A stretch of 64,000 bases of DNA from Actinostola sp. cb2023 (taxonomy: Eukaryota; Cnidaria; Anthozoa; Actiniaria; Actinostolidae): assembly GCA_033675265.1 (NCBI GenBank), contig JAUJYZ010000825.1:62001-126000 (forward strand), given 5' to 3'. Shown piece after piece: positions 12,101 through 23,400 of this stretch. The position numbers were made by a program, and so were the translations under genes. The notes below the pieces were generated by a model. That model searched no databases. It saw nothing but the letters and a program-made list of their open reading frames with translations, and was not told the DNA's origin. The first letter of the stretch is position 1. Every line of letters begins with the position of its first letter.

Positions 12101-12348
12101 TTCCTTTACGATCTTTTGTGATGTCTTTCCTACAGGGTTTGCAGTATAAAATATAAAGTGTAAAATATAGAAGAAAAGAAGAGGAAAGATTTATAAACCG
12201 TTCAGTGGAGCTGGACCGAAAGATTTGGAATGTTATTGCGTTAGAAAGTTTAAAACAAAGTATTATGACCTTGTCCAACCTCGTCCCCAGGGCCCTGCCG
12301 GTTGAGAGAGCCCTTGGCCTACTTCGATCTAACGTTTTATGAGTACAG

Positions 12349-12446
12349 TACAGCGGTTTTAGATATTACGCGGGCTCAGAAGATTTGGGCTTCTGTCGAT
12401 CAAACGTTCGAACTTCTGAGCCCGCGTCATTTTGAAAACCGCTGTA
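12349..12446. repeat. Short inverted repeat (acagcggtttt)
   Basis: Arms acagcggttttagat / ttgaaaaccgctgt, with an inner gcgggctcagaag / cttctgagcccgc pair. MITE-like and non-coding. Confidence 0.65.
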
Positions 12447-12851
12447 ATTGTGGTTTCCACTCTCACATCCATGCCATTGTGTAAGGTTAAATATGAAAAT
12501 ACTATAGAAAGAGGAAGTAGTTTTAAGATGAATACAGACGTGTGAGTGAGAGTGAAAAGAGTTTGCAGAGATGGACGACATTTTTATTTCTTTGCTTTTG
12601 AAACGTGTTCTCATTTTTGGACATTCAGAAAATTAGTGACATTTTAATGAATTCATTTCATGATGTTGTTCAACTTTACTGTAATATACATTGCCAAATC
12701 ATAATCTTAAATGATCAATTATTCAATAAAATAACCTATTTAAGCCAACTTCGACTTTGATTGGGTCAGACTTCGTTCTCATTATTTCAGTTAGTGAGTG
12801 CTGAAAGGCTGGTTAACTGGCGTCGTGCAGAATCGGAAGGACGTTCTGATC

Positions 12852-13175
12852 CCGAGGGGGGACTCCCATACTGAAAGGAACGGGTATGATCGTCGTCTCT
12901 TTTAGGGGTGTAAAGCATGGGTTTTGGCCTCAGCTGGTTAGGGTGTTCACGACGGAACGCCAATATTCGGGTATCATTTAGGGTTGCTCGCGAAGATATC
13001 AAAACGACCTATATTGTGTTGGTGCAGGTGGTCTACTGTGACCGACCAGGCAGGAAATCTGTAATATTTAGAATGGTATCTTTTAGGGGACAAATAAAGC
13101 AAAAGCCACGCCCAGATTCAAATTTTCCGACGATCATCCCCGTCCTTTTCACATGGGAGTCCCGCCTCCCCCCGG
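12852..13175. mobile_element. MITE with 9-bp target duplication GTTCTGATC
   Basis: The ends ccgaggggggactcccat and atgggagtcccgcctcc...ccgg are inverted. The 9-mer gttctgatc directly flanks both sides (12,843-12,851 and 13,176-13,184). The inner cgggtatgatcgtcgtc / cgacgatcatccccg pair is also inverted. Confidence 0.85.
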
Positions 13176-13565
13176 GTTCTGATCTATAGTGAGAACTGAC
13201 AAGACGGAAGCAGAAACTGAAGACTCGTTTTCCTCATTCCCAAAACATTCTATATAATTCATGTGTGTTTTCTATACAACTCTAAAAGTCCTAGAATTCT
13301 ACGGTTTTGTATTTTTGTAGCAGTCTGTAACTTTCTTCTTTTGACTTGACTTGGATTAAGAGTTATTACTGATTGAATAAATGTTCACGTTCACTCTTTA
13401 AAGTTCGCACGATAAATACCAGATTGATAACTAAGCTTACTTGGCAAAGTCTTCCCTTCGAGTTTTGTCATTGGCCGAAGCTTTCGATTCCGTTTTCTTG
13501 GTTCACCGCACAAGATCGAAAGCGTCGGAATCGGAAGAAAAAGGAATTAATTGTATAGCACTTAA

Positions 13566-14424
13566 TAAGCCAGTTCAGAGTTTAAGGCTGCGTTTCTTTC
13601 ATTGGATCCGAATCCGGATTTTCGAATCCAAAAACAGATTTTGCGTTTCTTTAATTGACCGAATCCAGAACAGGATTCTGAATCCATGAAATCCATCGTC
13701 GAGGTGGATTCGAAGGATCAAATCTGAATCCGGATACTTTGAATTCAGAATCCGGAGCGTTTCTTTCATGAAGGATTCGAAAAGACTTCTTCTGGTCAGC
13801 GGTGCACAGCCATCATGGATTTCAACAAAGATAATAACTTTGGTCTACCTGACAGCATAGCTTCCAAAGTAGTAACAGTTTGCCTTGACATACGAAAGTG
13901 GCTCCGAAAATCGTCCATGTTGTACTGTGGAATTGTTTCTTCAAAATATAGCTCGTTACGAACTCTGCATCTTCTCGTTGTTTTTGTTGATGGAAGAAGG
14001 ACGAGAAAATCTTCATCTTCTGTTGTAGAAAGAAGAGCTTGCTCTATGTATTCGTCAGAAAAGAGCTCTTCAAAAAATATAAACAAACTTCCACCTTGCA
14101 CCGCCATTTTGTTCTGTTTTTTAAAGCTCTCGCGAATTTTTTGGGGCTCGTGCCGTGGTTGCCATGGTAAAAATCTCTTTTCGGATTCAGTGTTTCTTTT
14201 GTCATGAAGAATCCGTCGAGTTTTGGATCTAAATCCTGATTTGGATCCAATTCAAGAAACGCAGCCTAAGAATGAGGTTCAGTGCGCATGCGATTTTATC
14301 CCGATTATATCACCTTCTTTTGTTAACGTTGGTGTTATTTTTAAATAACAAAAGAAGGTGATATAATCGGGATAAAATCGAATGCGCACTGAACCTTATT
14401 CTTAAACTCTGAACTGGCTTATGG
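13566..14424. repeat. Old palindromic element split by a Harbinger-type insertion
   Basis: The left arm 13,566-13,585 (ataagccagttcagagttta) continues at 14,270 (gaatgaggttcag...). The right arm runs from about 14,345 to 14,424, ending aaactctgaactggcttat. Removing 13,586-14,269 makes the arms collinear. The 27-bp array begins directly after its right end. Confidence 0.85.
13586..14266 (-). mobile_element. PIF/Harbinger-type non-autonomous element with TAA target duplication
   Basis: The termini ggctgcgtttcttt and ...agaaacgcagcc are inverted. The insertion is flanked by TAA on both sides (13,583-13,585 and 14,267-14,269), matching the TWA target rule of PIF/Harbinger. On the minus strand, 14,107-13,796 encodes a 103-residue fragment with DDFRSHFRMSRQTVTTLEAM. 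This resembles the N-terminal part of Harbinger nucleases (F-x-x-x-F-R-[ML]-[SN]-R-x-[TA]-[VF]). The catalytic DDE region is absent. Confidence 0.75.
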
Positions 14425-17400
14425 GATTTCCTCCGTTTCTGTACTGAATTGGCTTTCCTCCGTTTCTGCACTGAATTGGCTTTTCAACGTTTCTGCACTG
14501 AATTGGCTTTCCTCCGTTTCTACACTGAATTGGCTTTCCTCCGTATCTGCACTGAATTAGCTTTCCTCCGTTTCTGCACTGAATTGGCTTTCCTCCGTTT
14601 CTGCACTGAATTGGCTTTCCTCCGTTTCTACACTGAATTGGCTTTCCTCCGTTTCTACACTGAATTGGCTTTCCTCCGTTTCTGCACTGAATTAGCTTTC
14701 CTCCGTTTCTGCACTGAATTGGCTTTCCTCCGTTTCTGCACTGAATTGGCTTTCTTCCGTTTCTACACTGAATTGGCTTTCTTCCGTTTCTACACTGAAT
14801 TGGCTTTCCTCCGTTTTTACACTGAATTGTCTTTCCTCCGTTTCTGCACTGAATTAGCTTTCCTCCGTTTCTGCACTGCATTGGCTTTCCTCCGTTTCTG
14901 CACTGAATTGGCTTTCCTCCGTTTCTTGAATTGGCTTTTCCTCGTTTCTGCACTGAATTGGCTTTCCTCCGTTTCTGCACTGAATTGGCTTTCCTCCGTT
15001 TCTGCACTGAATTGGCTTTCCACCGTTTCTGCACTGAATTGGCTTTCCTCCGTTTTTACACTGAATTGGCTTTCCTCCGTTTCTACACTGAATTGGCTTT
15101 CCTCCGTTTCTGCACTGAATTGGCTTTCCTCCGTTTCTACACTGAATTGGCTTTCCTCCGTTTCTACACTGAATTGGCTTTCCTCCGTTTCTGCACTGAA
15201 TTGGCTTTCCTTCCTTTTTCTGCACTGAATTGGCTTTCCTCCCTTTTTCTGCACTGAATTGGCTTTCCTCCGTTTCTGTACTGATTTGTGGTTTTCCTCT
15301 GATTCTGCACTGATTTGTGGCTTTCCTCCGTTTCTGCACTCAATTGGCTTTCCTCCGTTTCTGCAGTGAATTGGCTTTCCTCCGTTTCTGCACTGAATTG
15401 GCTTTCCTCCGTTTCTGCACTGAATTGGCTTTCCTCCGTTTCTGCACTGAAATGGCTTTCCTTCCTTTTTCTGCACTGAATTGGCTTTCCTCCGTTTCTG
15501 TACTGATTTGTGGTTTTCCTCTGATTCTGCACTGATTTGTGGCTTTCCTCCGTTTCTACACCGAATTGGCTTTCATCCGTTTCTGCACTGAATTGTCTTT
15601 TCCTCGTTTCTGCACTGAATTGGCTTTCCTCCGTTTCTGCACTGAATTGGCTTTCCTCCATTATTGCACTGAATTGGCTTTCCTCCTTTTTTTGCACTGA
15701 ATTGGCTTTCCTCCTTTTTTTGCACTGTATTGGCTTTCCTCCTTTTCTTTGCATTGAATTGGCTTTTCGTCCGTTTCTGCACTGAATTGGCTTTCCTCCG
15801 TTTCTGCACTGAATTGGCTTTCCTCCTTTTCTGCACTGAATTGGCTTTCCTCCGTTTCTGCACTGAATTGTCTTTCCTCCGTTTCTGCACTGAATTGGCT
15901 TTCCTCCGTTTCTTCACTGAATTGGCTTTCATCCGTTTCTGCACTGAATTGTCTTTCCTCCGTTTCTGCACTGAATTGGCTTTCCTCCGTTTCTTCACTG
16001 AATTGGCTTTCATCCGTATCTGCACTGAATTGGCTTTCCTCCGTTTCTGCACTGAATTGTCTTTCCTCCGTTTCTGCATTGAATTGGCTTTCCTCCATTT
16101 CTGCACCGAATTGGCTTTCCTCCGTTTCTGCACTCAATTGGCTTTCCTCCGTTTCTGCACTCAATTGGCTTTCCTCCGTTTCTGCACTGAATTGGCTTTC
16201 ATCCGTTTCTACACCGAACATATGAAAATTAAAGTGGCTGTTGCTCTCCGCTTTTCTACGTCCAATTGGCATTGTACTTACCATATTTGGAAACCCTGTA
16301 AATATTTTTCGCTTAAAAGTTTTTTTATCGAAAAATCCATCCAAACTTACAGCAAATCGAGTAAATGAATGTAAACATTTCCTCCGTTTTTGTAACACGG
16401 CCAAAAAGACTCGGAAACCTAACACGATTCTGCACGGTAAACTCGTGCCCAGTCCCCGTAGCTGGTCTACGTAAAAAGCACAGATTTCTTGATATGTTGG
16501 CTTTCCTCCGTTTCTGCACTGAATTGGCTTTCCTCCGTTTCTGCACTGAATTGGCTTTCCTCCGCTTCTGTATTGATTTGTGGCTTTCCTCTGTTTCTGC
16601 ACTGAATGTGGCTTTCCTCCGTTTCTGCACTGAATTGGCTTTCCTCCGTTTCTGCACTGAATTGGCTTTCCTCCGTTTCTGCACTGAATTGGCTTTCCTC
16701 CTTCGTTTCTGCACTGAATTGGCTTTCCTCCGCTTAATTCTGTACTGATTTGTGGCTTTCCTCTGATTCTGCACTGATTGGTGGCTTTCCTCCGTTTTTG
16801 CACTGAATTGGCTTTCCTCCGTTTCTGCACTGAATTGGCTTTCCTCCGTTTCTTTACTGAATTGGCTTTCCCCCGTTTCTGTACTGAATTGGCTTTCGTC
16901 CGTTTCTGCACTGAATTGGCTTTCCTCCGTTTTTCTACACTGAATTGGCTTTCCTCCGTTTCTGCACTGAATTGGCTTTCCTCCGTTTCTACACTGAATT
17001 GGCTTTCCTCCGTTTCTACACTGAATTGGCTTTCCTCCGTTTCTGCACTGAATTGGCTTTCCTTCCTTTTTCTGCACTGAATTGGCTTTCCTCCGTTTCT
17101 GTACTGATTTGTGGTTTTCCTCTGATTCTGCACTGATTTGTGGCTTTCCTCCGTTTCTACACCGAATTGGCTTTCATCCGTTTCTGCACTGAATTGTCTT
17201 TCCCTCGTTTCTGCACTGAATTGGCTTTCCTCCGTTTCTGCAGTGAATTGGCTTTCCTCCGTTTCTGTACTGAATTGGCTTTTCCCCGTTTCTGTACTGA
17301 ATTGGGTTTCTGCACTTTGGCTTTCGTCCGTTTCTGCACTGAATTGGCTTTCCTCCGTTTCTACACTGAATTGGCTTTCCTCCGTTTCTGCACTGAATTG

Positions 17401-20400
17401 GCTTTCCTCCGTTTCTGTACTGAATTGGCTTTCCTCCGTTTCTGCACTGAATTGGCTTTCCTCCGTTTCTGCACTGGATTGGCTTTCCTCCGTTTCTGCA
17501 CTGAATTGGCTTTCCTTCGTTTCTGCACTGAATTGGCTTTCCTCCTTTTTCTGCACTGAATTGGCTTTCCTCCTTTTTTTTGTTCTGAATTGGCTTTCCT
17601 CCTTTTCTTGCACTGAATTGGCTTTCGTCCGTTTCTGCACTGAATTGGCATTCCTCCGTTTCTGCACTGAATTGGCTTTCCTCCGTTTCTTCACTGAAAT
17701 GGCTTTCCTCCGTTTCTGCACTGAATTGGCTTTCCTCCGTTTCTGCACTGCATTGGCTTTCCTCCGTTTCTGCACTGAATTGGCTTTTCTCCGTTTCTGC
17801 ACTGAATTGTGGCTATCCTCCGTTTCTGCACTGAATTAGCTTTCCTCCGTTTCTGCACTGAATTGGCTTTCCTTCGTTTCTGCATTGAATTGGCTGTCCT
17901 CCGTTTCTGTACTGATTTGTGGTTTTCCTCTGATTCTGCACTGATTTGTGGCTTTCCTCCGTTTCTACACCGAATTGGCTTTCATCCGTTTCTGCACTGA
18001 ATTGTCTTTCCCTCGTTTCTGCACTGAATTGGCTTTCCTCCGTTTCTGCGTGCATGCACTGAATTGGCTTTCCTCCTTTTTTGCACTGAATTGGCTTTCC
18101 TCCTTTTTTTGCACTGAATTGGCTTTCCTCCTTTTTTTGCACTGTATTGGCTTTCCTCCTTTTCTTTGCATTGAATTGGCTTTCGTCCGTTTCTGCACTG
18201 AATTGGCTTTCCTCCGTTTCTGCACTGAATTGGCTTTCCTCCTTTTCTTGCACTGAATTGGCTTTCGTCCGTTTCTGCACTGAATTGTCTTTCCTCCGTT
18301 TCTGCACTGAATTGGCTTTCCTCCGTTTCTTCACTGAATTGGCTTTCATCCGTTTCTGCACTGAATTGTCTTTCCTCCGTTTCTGCACTGAATTGGCTTT
18401 CCTCCGTTTCTTCACTGAATTGGCTTTCATCCGTTTCTGCACCGAATTGGCCTTCCTCCGTTTCTGCACTGAATTGTCTTTCCTCCGTTTCTACATTGAA
18501 TTGGCTTTCCTCCATTTCTGCACCGAATTGGCTTTCCTCCGTTTCTGCACTGAATTGGCTTTCCTCCGTTTCTGCACTGAATTGGCTTTCCCCCGTTTCA
18601 GTACTGAATTGACTTTCCTCCGTTTCTGCACTGAATTGGCTTTCCTTCGTTTCTGCACTGAATTGGCTTTCCACCGTTTCTGCACTGAATTGGCTTTCCT
18701 CCGTTTCTGCACTGAATTGGCTTTCCTCCGTTTCTTCACTGAATTGGCTTTCATCCGTTTCTGCACCGAATTGGCCTTCCTCCGTTTCTGCACTGAATTG
18801 TCTTTCCTCCGTTTTCTCTGCATTGAATTGGCTTTCCTCCATTTTCTGCACTGAATTGGCTTTCTCCGTTTCTGCACTGAATTGGCTTTCCTCCGTTTCT
18901 GCACTGAATTGGCTTTCTCCGTTTCTGCACTGAATTGACTTTCTTTCCTCCGTTTCTGCACTGAATTGGCTTTCCTCCGTTTCTGCACTGAATTGGCTTT
19001 CCTCCGTTTCTGCACTGAATTGGCTTTCCTCCTTTTCTTGCACTGAATTGGCTTTCGTCCGTTTCTGCACTGAATTGGCTTTCGTCCGTTTCTGCACTGA
19101 ATTGTGGCTTTCCTCCGTTTCTGCACTGAATTGGCTTTCCTCCGTTTCTACACTGCATTCGTAGCTTTCCTCCTTTTCTGCACGGAATTGGCTTTCCTCC
19201 GTTTCTGCACTGAATTGGCTTTCCTCCGTTTCTGCACTGAATTGGCTTTCCTCCTTTTCTGCACTGAATTGGCTTTCCTCCGTTTCTGCACTGAATTGGC
19301 TTTCCTTCGTTTCTGCACTGAATTGGCTTTCCTCCGTTTCTGCACTGATTTGGGTTTTCCTCTGTTTCTGCACTGATTTGTGGCTTTCCTCCGTTTCTGC
19401 ACTGAATTGGCTTTCATCCGTTTCTGCACTGAATTGGCTTTCCTCCGTTTCTGCACTGAAGTGGCTTTCCTCCGTTTCTGCACTGAATTGGCTTTCCTCC
19501 GTTTCTGCACTGAATTGGCTTTCCTCCGTTTCTGCACTGAATTGGCTTTCCTCCTTTTCTGCACTGAATTGGCTTTCGTCCGTTTCTGCACTGAATTGGC
19601 TTTCCTCCGTTTCTGCACTGAATTGGCTTTCCTCCGTTTCTGCACTGAATTGGCTTTTCCTCCGTTTCTACACTGCATTCGGCTTTCCTCCTTTTCTGCA
19701 CTGAATTGGCTTTCCTCCGTTTCTGCACTGAATTGGCTTTCCTCCGTTTCTGCACTGAATTGGCTTTCCTCCTTTTCTACACTGAATTGGCTTTCCTCCG
19801 TTTCTTCACTGAATTGGCTTTCCTCCGCTTTTCTGCACTGATTTTGGCTTTCCTCCGTTTCTGCACTGATTTGGCTTTCCTCCGTTTCTGCACTGAATTG
19901 GCTTTCCTCCGTTTCTGCACTGAATTGGCTTTCCTCCTTTTTCTGCACTGAATTGGCTTTCCCCCGTTTCTGTACTGAATTGGCTTTCGTCCGTTTCTGC
20001 ACTGAATTGGCTTTCCTCCGTTTCTACACTGAATTGGCTTTCCTCCGTTTCTGCACTGAATTGGCTTTCCTCCGTTTCTACACTGAATTGGCTTTCCTCC
20101 GTTTCTACACTGAATTGGCTTTCCTCCGTTTCTGCACTGAATTGGCTTTCCTTCCTTTTTCTGCACTGAATTGGCTTTCCTCCGTTTCTGTACTGATTTG
20201 TGGTTTTCCTCTGATTCTGCACTGATTTGTGGCTTTCCTCCGTTTCTACACCGAATTGGCTTTCATCCGTTTCTGCACTGAATTGTCTTTCCCTCGTTTC
20301 TGCACTGAATTGGCTTTCCTCCGTTTCTGCAGTGAATTGGCTTTCCTCCGTTTCTGTACTGAATTGGCTTTCCCCCGTTTCTGTACTGAATTGGCTTTCG

Positions 20401-23400
20401 TCCGTTTCTGCACTGAATTGGCTTTCCTCCGTTTCTACACTGAATTGGCTTTCCTCCGTTTCTGCACTGAATTGGCTTTCCTCCGTTTCTGTACTGAATT
20501 GGCTTTCCTCCGTTTCTGCACTGAATTGGCTTTCCTCCGTTTCTGCACTGGATTGGCTTTCCTCCGTTTCTGCACTGAATTGGCTTTCCTTCGTTTCTGC
20601 ACTGAATTGGCTTTCCTCCTTTTTCTGCACTGAATTGGCTTTCCTCCTTTTTTTTGTACTGAATTGGCTTTCCTCCTTTTCTTGCACTGAATTGGCTTTC
20701 GTCCGTTTCTGCACTGAATTGGCTTTCCTCCGTTTCTTCACTGAATTGGCTTTCCCCCGTTTCTGTACTGAATTGGCTTTCCTCCGTTTCTGCACTGAAT
20801 TGGCTTTCCTCCGTTTCTGCACTGAATTGGCTTTCCTCCGTTTCTGCACTGAATTGGCTTTCCTCCGTTTCTGCACTGAATTGGCTTTCCTCCGTTTCTG
20901 CACTGAATTGGCTTTCCTCCGTTTCTGCACTGAATTGGCTTTCCTTCCTTTTTCTGCACTGAATTGGCTGTCCTCCGTTTCTGTACTGATTTGTGGTTTT
21001 CCTCTGATTCTGCACTGATTTGTGGCTTTCCTCCGTTTCTACACCGAATTGGCTTTCATCCGTTTCTGCACTGAATTGTCTTTCCCTCGTTTCTGCACTG
21101 AATTGGCTTTCCTCCGTTTCTGCGTGCATGCACTGAATTGGCTTTCCTCCTTTTTTGCACTGAATTGGCTTTCCCCCTTTTTCTGCACTGAATTGGCTTT
21201 CCTCCTTTTTTCTGCACTGAATTGGCTTTCCTCCGTTTCTACACTGAATTGGCTTTCCTCCGTTTCTGCACTGAATTGGCTTTCCTCCGTTTCTGCACTG
21301 AATTGGCTTTCCTCCGTTTCTGCACTGAATTGGCTTTCCTCCGTTTCTGCACTGAATTGGCTTTCCTCCGTTTCTGCACTGAATTGGCTTTCCTCCGTTT
21401 CTGCACTGAATTGGCTTTCCTCTTTTTCTGCACTGAATTGGCTTTCCTCCGTTTTTTCTGCACTGAATTGGCTTTCCTCCGTTTCTTGCACTGAATTGGC
21501 TTTCATCCGTTTCTGCACCGAATTGGCTTCCTCCGTTTCTGCACTGAATTGTCTTTCCTCCGTTTCTACATTGAATTGGCTTTCCTCCATTTCTGCACCG
21601 AATTGGCTTTCCTCCGTTTCTGCACTGAATTGGCTTTCCTCCGTTTCTGCACTGAATTGGCTTTCCCCCGTTTCAGTACTGAATTGACTTTCCTCCGTTT
21701 CTGCACTGAATTGGCTTTCCTCCGTTTCTTCACTGAATTGGCTTTCATCCGTTTCTGCACTGAATTGTCTTTCCTCCGTTTCTGCACTGAATTGGCTTTC
21801 CTCCGTTTCTTCACTGAATTGGCTTTCATCCGTTTCTGCACCGAATTGGCTTTCCTCCGTTTCTGCACTGAATTGTCTTTCCTCCGTTTCTACATTGAAT
21901 TGGCTTTCCTCCATTTCTGCACCGAATTGGCTTTCCTCCGTTTCTGCACTGAATTGGCTTTCCTCCGTTTCTGCACTGAATTGGCTTTCCCCCGTTTTTG
22001 CACTGAATTGACTTTCCTCCTGAATTTTTCTGCACTGAATTGGCTTTCCTTCTTTTCTGCACTGAATTGGCTTTCCTCCTTTTTCTGCACTGAATTGGCT
22101 TTCCTCCGTTTCTGCACTGAATTGGCTTTCCTCCTTTTCTTGCACTGAATTGGCTTTCGTCCGTTTTCTGCACTGAATTGGCTTTCGTCCGTTTCTGCAC
22201 TGAATTGTGGCTTTCCTCCGTTTCTGCACTGAATTGGCTTTTCACCGTTTCTACACTGCATTCGTAGCTTTCCCCTTTTTCTGCACCGGAATTGGCTTTC
22301 CTCCGTTTCTGCACTGAATTGGCTTTCCTCCGTTTCTGCACTGAATCGGGCTTTCCTCCTTTTCTGCACTGAATTAGCTTTCCTCCGTTTCTGCACTGAA
22401 TTGGCTTTCCTTCGTTTCTGCACTGAATTGGCTTTCCTCCGTTTCTGTACTGATTTGGGTTTTCCTCTGTTTCTGCACTGATTTGTGGCTTTCCTCCGTT
22501 TCTTCACTGAATTGGCTTTCATCTGTTTCTGCACCGAATTGGCTTTCCTCCGTTTCTGCACTGAATTGGCTTTCCTTCGTTTCTGCACTGAATTGGCTTT
22601 CCTCCTTTTTCTGCACTGAATTGGCTTTCCTCCGTTTCTGCACTGAATTGGCTTTCCTCCTTTTCTTGCACTGAATTGGCTTTCGTCCGTTTCTGCACTG
22701 AATTGGCTTTCGTCCGTTTCTGCACTGAATTGTGGCTTTCCTCCGTTTCTGCACTGAATTGGCTTTTCACCGTTTCTACACTGCATTCGTAGCTTTCCCC
22801 TTTTCTGCACCGGAATTGGCTTTCCTCCGTTTCTGCACTGAATTGGCTTTCCTCCGTTTCTGCACTGAATCGGGCTTTCCTCCTTTTCTGCACTGAATTA
22901 GCTTTCCTCCGTTTCTGCACTGAATTGGCTTTCCTTCGTTTCTGCACTGAATTGGCTTTCCTCCGTTTCTGTACTGATTTGTGGTTTTCCTCTGATTCTG
23001 CACTGATTTGTGGCTTTCCTCCGTTTCTACACTGAATTGGCTTTCCTCCTTTTCTTTGCATTGAATTGTCTTTCGTCCGTTTCTGCACTGAATTGGCTTT
23101 CCTCCATTTCTGCACTGAATTGGCTTTCCTCCTTTTCTTGCACTGAATTGGCTTTCGTCCGTTTCTGCACTGAATTGGCTTTCCTGCGTTTCTGCACTGA
23201 ATTGGCTTTCGTCCGTTTCTGCACTGAATTGGCTTTCCTCCTTTTCTTGCACTGAATTGGCCTTCCTCCGTTTCTGCACTGAATTGGCTTTCCTCTGTTT
23301 CTGCACTGAATTGGCCTTCCTCCGTTTCTGCACTGAATTGGCTTTCCTCCGTTTCTGCACTGAATTGGCTTTCCTTCGTTTCTGCACTGAATTGGCTTTC

